This document shows positions 1-8,242 of a stretch of DNA of 64,000 bases, piece by piece; within the stretch, counting starts at the first letter, position 1; each line of letters opens with the position of its first letter. Source of the stretch: JASHUC01 sp963849095. GTDB lineage: Bacteria > Pseudomonadota > Gammaproteobacteria > Steroidobacterales > Steroidobacteraceae. A program made the position numbers and the translations under genes. The notes under the pieces were generated by a model. That model saw nothing but the letters and a program-made list of their open reading frames with translations, was not told the DNA's origin and did no database searches. The stretch spans positions 1 to 64,000 of the forward strand of contig CAWKGA010000009.1 in NCBI GenBank assembly GCA_963849095.1, read 5' to 3'.

Positions 1-426
1 ACTGGCGTCGGCGCTGATGTTTCGGCGAGACGGTGGTGCCCAGACCAACGTCTGGACGTGGCGCCCCTACCGGCGGGCCTAGACGCGTCGCGGGTATACC
101 TGGGCCAGAGTTATCGAGGGCAGTGCCCACGGAATTCCGGCACATATCGAGCGAACCGAGGCGGTGATGGTGGCACGGCGTTGGATGCGGCAAAACGCTT
201 TCTCAAGTACGTCCTCGCGGTCCGTCCCGTCGCTGCAGCCGATGTGTTCCGGCAGGCGGAGCAAGCCGATATTGCCGAAAAGACCGTTCGACGCGCCAAG
301 AAGGCGCTGGGGATCACGACGGTCAAAGCCGGAATGGATGGCGGCTGGGTATGGAGTCTACCGAAACGGGTCAACGCTCCCGAAGATGGTCAACCTGAAA
401 TCGTGGCCAACTTCGAGGGGTCGTGA
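1..426 (+). pseudogene. 3' remnant of an AAA-family ATPase (RepA-like, mobile-element replication)
   Basis: The reading frame enters from the left edge and ends at 424-426. The last ~65 residues (from about TALDAAKRFL to GGWVWSLP) look like the C-terminal winged-helix tail of RepA-like AAA ATPases carried by prophages and integrative elements. Upstream, the expected family text is split between frames: PLPAGLDASRVY lies in frame 1, a WARVIEGSAHGI-like stretch (about 103-165) lies in frame 2, then frame 1 resumes. Two compensating 1-nt shifts are therefore likely, near 99-103 and 140-165. This fits a decaying gene, although sequencing error is possible. It stops 23 nt before the groEL stop codon, on the opposite strand. 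The ATPase domain itself would lie outside the window. Confidence 0.55.
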
Positions 427-449
427 CCATCTTCGGCCATTGCCAAAGA

Positions 450-2081
450 TTACATATCCATCCCACCGCCGCCCGGCATGCCTCCATGGGCATGCTCCTC
501 GTCCTTCGGAGCCTCGGCAACCATCACCTCGGTCGTGAGCAACAGGCCCGCGACGGATGCGGCATTCTGCAGCGCAAGCCGCGTGACCTTCGTTGGATCG
601 AGAATGCCCTCTTCGAGCATGTCGCCGAACTCACCGGTCGCCGCGTTGTAGCCGTAGGCACCTTTGCCGGCTTTCACCTGGTTCAGGATGACCGCCGCAT
701 CCTCGCCGGCATTCTCAACGATATTTCGCAGCGGCTCTTCGATCGAGCGAGCGAGAATACGGATGCCGATCGTCTGATCCTCATTGACACCCTCTAGCTT
801 TTCGAGCGCCTTGAGGGCACGGATCAGCGCGACACCGCCGCCCGGCACCACGCCTTCCTCGATGGCCGCACGGGTTGCGTGCAGGGCGTCCTCCACGCGT
901 GCCTTCTTCTCCTTCATCTCAATTTCGGTGGCTGCACCGACTTTGATCAGCGCGACACCGCCGGAGAGCTTCGCGACACGCTCCTGCAGCTTCTCCTTGT
1001 CGTAGTCGCTGGTCGCTTCCTCGGCCTGCTGGCGGATCGACTCGATGCGGGCCTTGATATCCGTAGCCTTGCCGGCTCCGTCGATGATGGTCGTGTTCTC
1101 TTTCTCGATCACAACCTTCTTGGCGTCGCCTAGATCGTTCACGGTGACCTTCTCGAGCGACAGGCCAACCTCATCGGAGATCACGGTGCCGCCGGTCAAG
1201 GTCGCGATGTCCTGCAGCATCGCCTTGCGGCGATCGCCAAAGCCCGGGCTCTTCACCGCTGCAACCTTGAGGATGCCACGGATGTTGTTGACGACCAGCG
1301 TCGCGAGCGCCTCGCCCTCGACATCGTCGGCGACCACGATCAGTGGACGGCCCGCCTTCGCGACCGCCTCCAGCAGCGGGAGCATCTCGCGGATATTCGA
1401 GATTTTCTTATCGCACAAGAGAATCAACGGCTTTTCGAACTCAGCCGTCTGACTCTGCTGCTGGTTGATGAAATACGGGGAAAGGTAGCCGCGGTCGAAC
1501 TGCATGCCATCGACCACCTCAAGTTCATTGTCAAGTCCCTGGCCCTCTTCGACGGTGATGACACCTTCCTTGCCAACTTTCTCCATTGCATCGGCAATGG
1601 TCTTGCCGATGGACTCATCAGAATTCGCGGAGATCGTACCGACCTGCGCGATGGCCTTGGAGTCCTTACAGGGTTTTGAGAGGCGCTTCAACTCGTCCGT
1701 CGTGACGAGCACGGCCTTGTCGATGCCGCGTTTGATGTCCATGGGGTTGCGACCGGAGGCGACGGCCTTCAGGCCCTCGCGGATGATCGCCTGGGCAAGT
1801 ACCGTCGCCGTCGTCGTACCGTCGCCGGCTTCATCCGAGGTGTTGGAAGCGACTTCCTTCAGCATCTGCGCGCCCATGTTCTCGAATTTGTCTTTCAGCT
1901 CGATTTCCTTCGCAACCGAAACACCGTCCTTCGTGATAGTCGGGGCCCCGTAGCTCTTCTCGAGCACCGCGTTGCGGCCCTTGGGGCCGAGTGTCGCCTT
2001 CACCGCATTCGCAAGGACGTTGACGCCCTTGAACATGCGTTGGCGCGCATCGTCGCTAAACCGTACTTCTTTCGCTGCCAT
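450..2081 (-). CDS. groL: Chaperonin GroEL (60 kDa chaperonin)
   Basis: This is the ATP-dependent folding chaperonin that forms the cytoplasmic double ring and works with GroES. The 543-residue protein begins MAAKEVRFSDDARQRM, carries the nucleotide-binding DGTTTATVLAQ segment near residue 87, and ends in the usual GGMPGGGGMDM tail. I chose the ATG at 2081 rather than the longer upstream frame because the MAAKEV start is invariant in the family and a GAAGGA ribosome site precedes it. It lies 19 nt downstream of groES and is co-transcribed with it. Length and sequence are normal. Confidence 0.98.
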   Translation of the reverse strand: MAAKEVRFSDDARQRMFKGVNVLANAVKATLGPKGRNAVLEKSYGAPTITKDGVSVAKEIELKDKFENMGAQMLKEVASNTSDEAGDGTTTATVLAQAIIREGLKAVASGRNPMDIKRGIDKAVLVTTDELKRLSKPCKDSKAIAQVGTISANSDESIGKTIADAMEKVGKEGVITVEEGQGLDNELEVVDGMQFDRGYLSPYFINQQQSQTAEFEKPLILLCDKKISNIREMLPLLEAVAKAGRPLIVVADDVEGEALATLVVNNIRGILKVAAVKSPGFGDRRKAMLQDIATLTGGTVISDEVGLSLEKVTVNDLGDAKKVVIEKENTTIIDGAGKATDIKARIESIRQQAEEATSDYDKEKLQERVAKLSGGVALIKVGAATEIEMKEKKARVEDALHATRAAIEEGVVPGGGVALIRALKALEKLEGVNEDQTIGIRILARSIEEPLRNIVENAGEDAAVILNQVKAGKGAYGYNAATGEFGDMLEEGILDPTKVTRLALQNAASVAGLLLTTEVMVAEAPKDEEHAHGGMPGGGGMDM

Positions 2082-2100
2082 TGTCGTGTCCTTCGGTGAG

Positions 2101-2394
2101 TTACTTCGACTCGATGACGGCCATGACGTCTTCTTCACGCATGACCACGAGTTCTTCCCCCTCGACCTTCACTTCGGTGCCGCTGTACTTGCCGAAGAGA
2201 ATCTTGTCACCGACCTTGACGTCGCAGGGACGCACTTGTCCGTTCTCAAGGATCTTGCCCTTGCCGACCGCGACGATCTTTCCTTGAATGGGTTTTTCGG
2301 CCGCCGTATCGGGAATCACGATGCCGCCAGGCGAGGTACGATCCTCTTCCAGGCGCTTCACGATGACGCGGTCATGAAGAGGACGAATCTTCAT
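2101..2394 (-). CDS. groS: Co-chaperonin GroES
   Basis: This 97-residue, 10-kDa lid of the GroEL chamber starts MKIRPLHDRVIVKR and contains the mobile-loop region (EEDRTSPGGIVIPDTAAEKP). The ATG at 2394 is preceded by an AAGGAG site (TTTCAAGGAGCGTCC). The longer upstream extension is not part of the family. It is the first gene of the groES-groEL operon, transcribed from a probable heat-shock promoter about 40-70 nt upstream of the start. Confidence 0.98.
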   Translation of the reverse strand: MKIRPLHDRVIVKRLEEDRTSPGGIVIPDTAAEKPIQGKIVAVGKGKILENGQVRPCDVKVGDKILFGKYSGTEVKVEGEELVVMREEDVMAVIESK

Positions 2395-2434
2395 CACTGG
2401 ACGCTCCTTGAAAGCGGTGGGTATTCTTGCGCAC

Positions 2435-2462
2435 ATGTGGTGACTTAACGCCGTATTTCAAG
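2435..2462 (-). promoter_or_regulatory. Probable sigma-32 (heat-shock) promoter of groES-groEL
   Basis: On the minus strand, CTTGAAA (2456-2462) is followed after 13 nt by CACCACAT (2435-2442). This resembles the sigma-32 consensus CTTGAA with a CCCCAT-T type -10. It sits just upstream of groES. I saw no CIRCE inverted repeat. Confidence 0.6.
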
Positions 2463-2819
2463 GGCGAATGCCCGAATAAAGCTGCCCACGGGGCGCCCTA
2501 GCGCCGGCCGGACTCGCGTCCTCCGCGCGCGGCCGTCGCCGTCCACCTTGAGTTCTATACGATGCCCAGCGTGTGAACCAGCGTCGAGGGTTGACCATGG
2601 ATCCAGGCCAGTCTGTCATAGCGTAAGCTCGCGATCCTTCTGGGGAATCGCCAACGCAGCCCTGGTCACGATTCCGGGCCGAATTGCATCAAATCCGGTC
2701 AAACTTGGATGCCGGTTCACAGACAGTGCGGGCCCCGGCCCGCAGGGCATCTCGCGGGTCTCGATCTATGGGACGATGGAGGACCCATCTTGCCCCAGCC
2801 CCACGTCGAAGTGCCGAGC
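2463..2819. other. Intergenic region between rodZ and groES
   Basis: About 360 nt. It holds the 3' flank of rodZ and the upstream flank of the groES promoter. I see no convincing ORF on either strand and no clear hairpin-plus-T terminator. Confidence 0.5.
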
Positions 2820-3767
2820 TCAATGAGCCTCGGAGGGCTTATGGCTGGGGTCTGGCGAGCCAGTCGGCGGCGCGGCCGCGGCTGGCGCAGGTGTAGTTGG
2901 GCTCACCGCCGGCCCCCCGGGAGCAGCTTGCACACGGATCATGTGCCCGCGGCCGTCGAGCGAGAAGCGCAGCGGTCTGCTCGACGGGCCGCCGGGCAAC
3001 CGGACGGCACGACCATTCAACTCGAGCGTCACTCCCGCTGGATTGCCGAGCAGGACACGCAGAGGCGCCAGGCCCGATAGATGCCCCTGAGAACCGGCCG
3101 GCGCGAGTTCGTAGAGCAATCGTGCGCCGCGGGCATCGTAGATCTCCGTCCAGCAATCGTGACTGAACTTGAAGCTGATTTGCACTGCGCCGCTCGCTGC
3201 TACCACAGGTGTTGTGGCAGCAGACGACGCGGTCGCGAACGGTGTTGCGGCCGGCTCAGTCCCGGCGGCGTTACTGACCGAACCCTGCGGCCTTTGGTGC
3301 ACGGTCACCGCCCGTGGCGGCGGAGCCACGCTCGTTTTACCAAAAAATTGATTCGAGCGCGGCGGGGTGCGCATGCTCCACCACACCAGCGCCGCGAGCA
3401 CGAGCACGGCGGCAACGAATCCCACGATGCCAGGCCTCAGCGGTGCGGCCGGCGGGCGCACATGCACCCCCAGTGTGGCGCTGCGGCGCAGGTCCGGCTC
3501 GGGCGGCGCCTGTGGGGAGGCCGCATAGGCCGCATCGATATCGCTGGCCGGGATGCCAAGCAGCTCGGCATAGCGGCGCAGGTGCCCGCGCGCAAACACC
3601 GCGGCACCGAATAGCGCCAGTCGATCGGCCTCCAGGGCGCGCACCGAGTCGACATCGAGATGCAGCCGGTCGGCGACGGCGGAGATCGTCAAACCGGCGT
3701 GCTCGCGCGCCGCCGCCAGCTTCGCGCCGGGACCCTGAGCGTGCGCCTCCCCGTTGCTCTCGATCAT
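2820..3767 (-). CDS. rodZ: Cytoskeleton protein RodZ
   Basis: This bitopic inner-membrane protein links MreB to the cell-wall elongation machinery. The 315 residues show an N-terminal Cro/XRE-type helix-turn-helix (about residues 12-75, GAKLAAAREHAGLTISAVAD and DSVRALE) and one membrane segment near residues 107-130 (GIVGFVAAVLVLAALVWW). A Ser/Thr/Ala-rich linker follows, then a C-terminal DUF4115 beta domain (QISFKFSHDCWTEIYDARG onward). In many gammaproteobacteria rodZ sits with ispG/hisS, which are absent here, so the locus appears rearranged. It is monocistronic in this window. Confidence 0.9.
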   Translation of the reverse strand: MIESNGEAHAQGPGAKLAAAREHAGLTISAVADRLHLDVDSVRALEADRLALFGAAVFARGHLRRYAELLGIPASDIDAAYAASPQAPPEPDLRRSATLGVHVRPPAAPLRPGIVGFVAAVLVLAALVWWSMRTPPRSNQFFGKTSVAPPPRAVTVHQRPQGSVSNAAGTEPAATPFATASSAATTPVVAASGAVQISFKFSHDCWTEIYDARGARLLYELAPAGSQGHLSGLAPLRVLLGNPAGVTLELNGRAVRLPGGPSSRPLRFSLDGRGHMIRVQAAPGGPAVSPTTPAPAAAAPPTGSPDPSHKPSEAH

Positions 3768-4033
3768 GGCTCAACCGCTATTGCACCGGGCCGTCACCGG
3801 CCGAGCGCCTCTGCTCGGAGTCCGTAACTGCCTGGCCACAGGCGCGTCATGGTACTGCTGCGCGTGGGTATCACTTTACGCCCTTAACACCTGCGCGACT
3901 CACCCGCCGAGCAGGCGCCGATCGGGCGTGACGACATCGTCCCGCCAATAGGCCCCGGCACGCAGCCTAAGCGGCGCATCGAGTCGGCCTACGGGCATGC
4001 GCCATCGCCCTCATGCACCGATATCGCTACCCG

Positions 4034-4207
4034 GCGCACGACCGGCGCGCGGGCGAGATGGCGCGCGAGGTCGCCTTCAGCCAGGCATCGCTCCGCCATC
4101 AAGTCAGTCCGCTGGCGAAACTGGTTGCCCAAGGCGAATCGTCCGTGGTCGATGCGTATGTCTCACCGGTCTTGCGCCGTTACATCGACCGTGCGGTCGC
4201 TGACCTT
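4034..4207 (+). pseudogene. Internal fragment of a hydantoinase/5-oxoprolinase (HyuA-type)
   Basis: About 58 codons read AHDRRAGEMAREVAFS through VVDAYVSPVLRRYIDRAVAD. This matches the conserved HyuA/oxoprolinase text of the form AREVGF..VSLSHEVSPLIKLVGRGDTTVVDAYLSPILRRYVD. A whole HyuA subunit is roughly 650-700 residues, so only a small piece survives. The frame continues to 4453, but the later part is hydrophobic antisense of an acidic ORF and does not resemble the family. I infer a relic left by deletion. Confidence 0.6.
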
Positions 4208-4231
4208 GCGGGCGCGCCTGCTACTCTCTGC

Positions 4232-4474
4232 CTAGTCCTCCTCCTCACCGCCGTCGCCATCTTCAGGTTGATCCAACTTATCCTCATCGTCGAGCTCAAA
4301 CTCCTCGGGGATTTCGGTGTCCTCGTCGGCCGCGCGCACGGCTGCCTCATTCTCACCTGCATGCTCATCGTCCCGATTGTCGTCGTCATCCTCGGTACCG
4401 CTCGTCGGGTGCACGGCGAGAATCAATCCATGAAACTCGCGCAAACTGGGTAATGGTCGGTGTGTGGTGGTCAT
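4232..4474 (-). CDS. Small acidic hypothetical protein
   Basis: An 80-residue ORF starts MTTTHRPLPSLREFHGLI and runs into a strongly acidic, low-complexity tail (TEDDDDNRDDEH, then EEFELDDEDKLDQPEDGDG, ending EEED). I recognise no domain. The ATG at 4474 has only a weak GGATCC-like ribosome site. Asp/Glu-rich tails can arise by chance on the strand opposite Val/Leu codons, so it may not be expressed. It lies between the hydantoinase relic and the degenerate kinase-receiver gene. Confidence 0.35.
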   Translation of the reverse strand: MTTTHRPLPSLREFHGLILAVHPTSGTEDDDDNRDDEHAGENEAAVRAADEDTEIPEEFELDDEDKLDQPEDGDGGEEED

Positions 4475-4562
4475 GCAAGGATCCGCGAAAGGATAAAATC
4501 AGGGCCGCCCCGCTACTCCGTTCCATTGTGTGAGCATTCGTTCATGTGACCTTAAGAGTCTA

Positions 4563-5786
4563 TCAGCAGACGATCTCTGGACCAGGTTCGTCGTGACCGA
4601 GCTTCGCCCCTGCCGTTCTCAGTTGGTCTAGGCGAGAGCGCCTCGGACGTTTGAGCACCTCGCCGATCAAGGCAATGAGCTCATCCACGTTGACGGGCTT
4701 TCTCAGCAGAGAAACATCAGCGAGCAGCGCAGGGCTGCGGGTCTCCATGGACGGCTGGCTCGTCAGCAACACCGCGGGAACGTTGTAGCCCAACACTAAA
4801 CGTGTTTTGTCGATCCCTGCGAGACCATCATCGTCGCCAGTGGGCTCTAAATCCGCGATGATGATGTCAATGAGCGATGTCCCCTGCCGCGCTTGGTCGA
4901 GCGCTTCGTCTGCGCTAGCGGCCGCAAACACCCGATATCCTGCGCATAACAAATGGATCCGTAGTGCGCCCAAAGCCCCTCGGTCCTCATCGATCAAAAG
5001 GATGCATCGCGCGCGCGACGCTGGCCCCACCGCTACGGGTACTTCGGCCGGGTCCACAGCGGTTATCATCGACCATTCGGTCAACCATTCCTCGGCGCGC
5101 GGCGTGGGCCTTGCGCTCGCCTCGCGCAGTTTTGCGCCAGCAGATTGCGACGCAAAGGCCGGGAGCAATAAGGGCTGCCATTCTGTCTGGGGCTCGACGA
5201 GCGTCAGTAAGCTGTCAATGAGATCGGCCATCACTGCGAGCGCTTGACGTTGTTGTTCGATCATTCTTACCGCCACCATGTCGGTCCCCCGATCATTCCA
5301 GTCGCTGTTGAGCCGCAGCATTGCCGTCAATGGTTCGCGCAAATCGCGCTCGACTGCAGCCAGAAAGAGGCACCTGGCACGACTGGCGATTTCGGATCGA
5401 TCGCGCGCTCGGCGCGATGCGATGGTGAGCCCTTCCGCGCTTGCCGGATCGCCCTGGTATCCCTTACTGGTACGGGGCTTTCCCCGTGGCGCCGTTCGGG
5501 AGCTCAGTCCCGCAGCCTTCAGCCCAGAGGCCCGCGCGTTAAAATGTCCCGCGGTGATGGCTGCATCGATGACGTCTGTCGCCAATGGCGCAGCGCAGAG
5601 GTATTCCGCGGGATCCTCGGGAGACTCGGACTGGTAATACGCTACCGTGGTAAGCAGTGCCTCGCGCGCTGACTGAGCCACCGGTGACAACGTCGCCTCC
5701 AAGGCCGTGAGATCCTGGTTTATGGCGTTCGGACCAACGATGGTGGGCGTAGTCCACTTCAGATCGCCATGAGGCTGAGTACTCAC
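4563..5786 (-). CDS. Degenerate histidine-kinase-like protein with C-terminal receiver domain
   Basis: This 407-residue protein is probably cytoplasmic. The N-terminal ~130 residues match nothing I know. A HisKA-like dimerisation helix follows (SRARCLFLAAVERDLREPLT, about residues 136-155), but the phospho-acceptor His expected before D/E-L-R-x-P-L is Arg. No HATPase domain is present. The protein passes almost directly to a receiver domain (CILLIDEDRGALGALRIHLL, about residue 263 onward) with a candidate phospho-Asp in IIIADLEP and the conserved Lys in LLRKPV. It resembles the C-terminal half of hybrid kinases that carry a receiver, minus the catalytic domain. It probably acts as a dimerising receiver or a scaffold. 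It stands alone. Confidence 0.65.
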   Translation of the reverse strand: MSTQPHGDLKWTTPTIVGPNAINQDLTALEATLSPVAQSAREALLTTVAYYQSESPEDPAEYLCAAPLATDVIDAAITAGHFNARASGLKAAGLSSRTAPRGKPRTSKGYQGDPASAEGLTIASRRARDRSEIASRARCLFLAAVERDLREPLTAMLRLNSDWNDRGTDMVAVRMIEQQRQALAVMADLIDSLLTLVEPQTEWQPLLLPAFASQSAGAKLREASARPTPRAEEWLTEWSMITAVDPAEVPVAVGPASRARCILLIDEDRGALGALRIHLLCAGYRVFAAASADEALDQARQGTSLIDIIIADLEPTGDDDGLAGIDKTRLVLGYNVPAVLLTSQPSMETRSPALLADVSLLRKPVNVDELIALIGEVLKRPRRSRLDQLRTAGAKLGHDEPGPEIVC

Positions 5787-6276
5787 GAGAACGCCCCCTC
5801 AAGTCTCCGCCGGCTTCGCAGAAACCGCTTGGGTTGTCTATGGAGCGAGCGGTGGCGGGGTGCTCGCCCTACAGCGGGATGATCGCCCAGATGCCGCGAC
5901 ACGCACTATGCGCGTGGAGTCCACGTGATCAACCCGCAGGCAACGCACGCCGCGGTATGGCTGTCTAGTTCGGAGGACTGGTCGGATTGCGGGCTGGCAA
6001 AAGTGGCGCCGGAATCGCGCACGAGCCAATAGATACTCGCAAGAGGAAAGAGTCACGAGCCAGCATCCACCGTACGCTGAATGTCATGCGATGTCTAACG
6101 TTATTGTTATCCCGAGTAACACAGCGGTGGCTCGGCTCGTCCAAATTTTCCGGTTCGATAAGTGGAAAGGTCAAGATCGCCACTGGGCTACTTTTGCCCG
6201 AATCGAACGCGCGCCGACTGAGGAGATGCGCTTCGTAGCCGGTATACGCGCCTCCGTCTGATCCGGGAGGCAGAAC
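5787..6276. other. Non-coding stretch
   Basis: About 490 nt between two genes that read away from each other. Short frames on both strands show no family resemblance and no good ribosome site. I see nothing assignable here. Confidence 0.4.
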
Positions 6277-6441
6277 ATAAAGACCGTCAATGCTCTGGTC
6301 GCGTTGCGCGTCATTGCGCTGATCGCTCTGGGCACCTACATCTACTCCGGTACCTACCGCATCGGTGCTGATGTACCCGCGAGCGGACCGATGTTTCAGA
6401 GTCCCAGAATGGTCCCAGAATGGCTGACCCGTCAGTCATGA
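6277..6441 (+). pseudogene. Possible small membrane-anchored protein with an ATA in place of its start codon
   Basis: A 54-codon frame reads KTVNALVALRVIALIALGTYIYSGTYRIGADVP after an ATA codon at 6277. A strong ribosome site (GGGAGG) lies 6 nt upstream, exactly where a start ATG would be expected. The hydrophobic N-terminus followed by YSGTYRIGADVP resembles the anchor region of small cytochrome-c-like proteins. I infer a point mutation (ATG to ATA) plus loss of the 3' part, unless a downstream TTG is used. The stop at 6439-6441 overlaps the 3' end of the SagB-type gene on the other strand. Confidence 0.3.
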
Positions 6442-8181
6442 TCCGAAGTGATATGCGGGTAACGTTGTGAGCCGTGTGTCCTCGACTGGACCGCCCACGG
6501 TGAAGTGATAGAAGCTCTGCCACGCCCGTGAAGTGATCCCAAAGGCCTCATGGACGGGATCGTCGAAGTAGCAGCCGATCCCTGTCGAGCGAATGCCCGT
6601 CTCTTCGGCCTCGAGGTAAAGCACCTGGCCCACCATACCGGCTTCCCAGAACAGGTTCCGGTAAAAAGGGGCACCGTACGTAGTCAGGCTGTCCATGTAG
6701 TCCGCGATCATTCCCAGGCTGAAAGCTCCGCCGCCGGCGATGTGCTGGCCGCAGGAGACGGTGGCCGCGAGTGCCCGGCAGTCCCCTTCCTGGAGCAGGT
6801 ACAGCGGGAGCCCGGGCGGACAGGAGGGTGGGCGCTGCCAGCGAAACTCCCGCTGCATCGCTTGCTTGAGGGCCGAGAGCTTGTCGGGATCCCGCGCCAG
6901 CGCGTAGAGGCCCTGAGGGAGGCCATCGACGCGGTGCACGAACAGGCCGAGATGGATGCGCGGCCGCCACGGGATCGCATCCCAGGGCATCGATCGTCGG
7001 TCGCGCGTCGGCATCAGCCGCGCGAGCATGCGGAAGAACGCTGCCTGCGAGATCGCCGTCGAGCCATCCATCGCGACCGCGCTGCGGCGACCAAGGATAG
7101 CCTTCTCTGCGGTGAGCAGACCGTGGCGAATGGGAATCCCGAACAGCTCCTCCTGCGTGGGAAACCTTGAAAAGTCTTCGGTGCTCGGTGCGCTTGCCGA
7201 TCGTCGCGTCGCCTGCGCGACCTCCTCGATCACGGGCCACTCGACGCGGTGCTCGGAGGAGCTCAGCGTGTTGGCCCTGCCGCACCACTGTGCGCCGATG
7301 CTGCCTGCCGTCAGCCCGTTCAGAGGCTGCGGAGACGTCAATGCAACACCGGGTGTGACCAACGCCAGAAGCTCCGGCTCCTCACGCTCTGCCGTCCCGT
7401 AGTCATCATCGCGGCTGAGCCCGATGAGACCAGCAATGGTGCTGTGGCTGAGTCCGTCGAAGAGTGCCAAGCTCCAGCCCAGAGCGGCCGCCGCAATGCG
7501 CAGAGTTGCAAGGGCATGCCCCGCATCGTGCTGGCAATATCGGAACGCGCGCTCACCGTACTTCCAGGCTTCGCGCCAATGGACCGACGAGAGGCCCACG
7601 AGGAAGGAATGCTCTGGAAACGGCGCGCAGAGCTCGCCCCACGTCTTCGCGTCGAGGGTCGCCCGCCGCTCGAGAGCGTGCTCCCTGGGTGCGTAGTGGT
7701 ACACGGCGGGCGCGTCGCCGACCCGCTCGATCGCCGGTAGAACCCCATACCCCTCGGTCGGATGGAGATTCCCGCTCGAGGGGTTGGCGCGAAGGGCCCA
7801 GGTCGTTTCATGAAAGCGCTTCCACGCCGTCAGAGACAGCGCGTACCGGAAGAACAGAGAGATCGACTCCAGCGATAGCGGCGCCGCTGGTATATCCCCC
7901 GGCGCGTAGAGCTGCCAGTAGGCAAGCGCACGGCCCGGTTTGGGTAGCAGAAGCCGAACGAGGTCCGCTCCCGGATAGCGTCGGAACGGATCGGGCTGCG
8001 TGGCCCAGTCCAGATAGCCTACCGAGGCCGCGTAGCGGTGAAAATGGTGCTTCGTGCGCTCATGGTAGGCAATGACTACCTCTTCGGGAGAGGCATCTGC
8101 GTCGAGCAGATCCGCGGCTTGTGCTGGCACACCCGTCGACACGGGGGCAAAGCGATACCAAGCCATCGGGATCCTCGTCAC
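6436..8181 (-). CDS. SagB/ThcOx-family dehydrogenase (nitroreductase fold, two-module)
   Basis: This predicted FMN-dependent oxidoreductase has 581 residues, about twice the single-domain length. The first half has the SagB-like entry (YHERTKHHFHRYAAS near residue 40) and the flavin-site pattern LRANPSSGNLHPTEGYGVLP. The second half repeats a nitroreductase-like module (ILGRRSAVAMDGSTAISQ through YHFTVGGPVEDTRLTTLPAY). SagB proteins are best known for oxidising azolines in thiazole/oxazole-modified peptide clusters, but no YcaO, cyclodehydratase or precursor peptide is visible. It lies 61 nt downstream of the Nfu-like gene and probably shares its transcript, suggesting a redox role connected with Fe-S metabolism. 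An in-frame second Met (8166) is an alternative start. Confidence 0.8.
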   Translation of the reverse strand: MTRIPMAWYRFAPVSTGVPAQAADLLDADASPEEVVIAYHERTKHHFHRYAASVGYLDWATQPDPFRRYPGADLVRLLLPKPGRALAYWQLYAPGDIPAAPLSLESISLFFRYALSLTAWKRFHETTWALRANPSSGNLHPTEGYGVLPAIERVGDAPAVYHYAPREHALERRATLDAKTWGELCAPFPEHSFLVGLSSVHWREAWKYGERAFRYCQHDAGHALATLRIAAAALGWSLALFDGLSHSTIAGLIGLSRDDDYGTAEREEPELLALVTPGVALTSPQPLNGLTAGSIGAQWCGRANTLSSSEHRVEWPVIEEVAQATRRSASAPSTEDFSRFPTQEELFGIPIRHGLLTAEKAILGRRSAVAMDGSTAISQAAFFRMLARLMPTRDRRSMPWDAIPWRPRIHLGLFVHRVDGLPQGLYALARDPDKLSALKQAMQREFRWQRPPSCPPGLPLYLLQEGDCRALAATVSCGQHIAGGGAFSLGMIADYMDSLTTYGAPFYRNLFWEAGMVGQVLYLEAEETGIRSTGIGCYFDDPVHEAFGITSRAWQSFYHFTVGGPVEDTRLTTLPAYHFGS

Positions 8182-8242
8182 GCTGCACAGCGCTCGACGA
8201 ACGCCTTCGCGTTGGAGTGAGGCGAACGTCCGTCTGAGATCT

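Noticed and set aside
6436..8181. Thiazole/oxazole-modified peptide (TOMM) cluster suggested by SagB
   Set aside because: No YcaO, SagC-like or precursor-peptide gene is present on either side.
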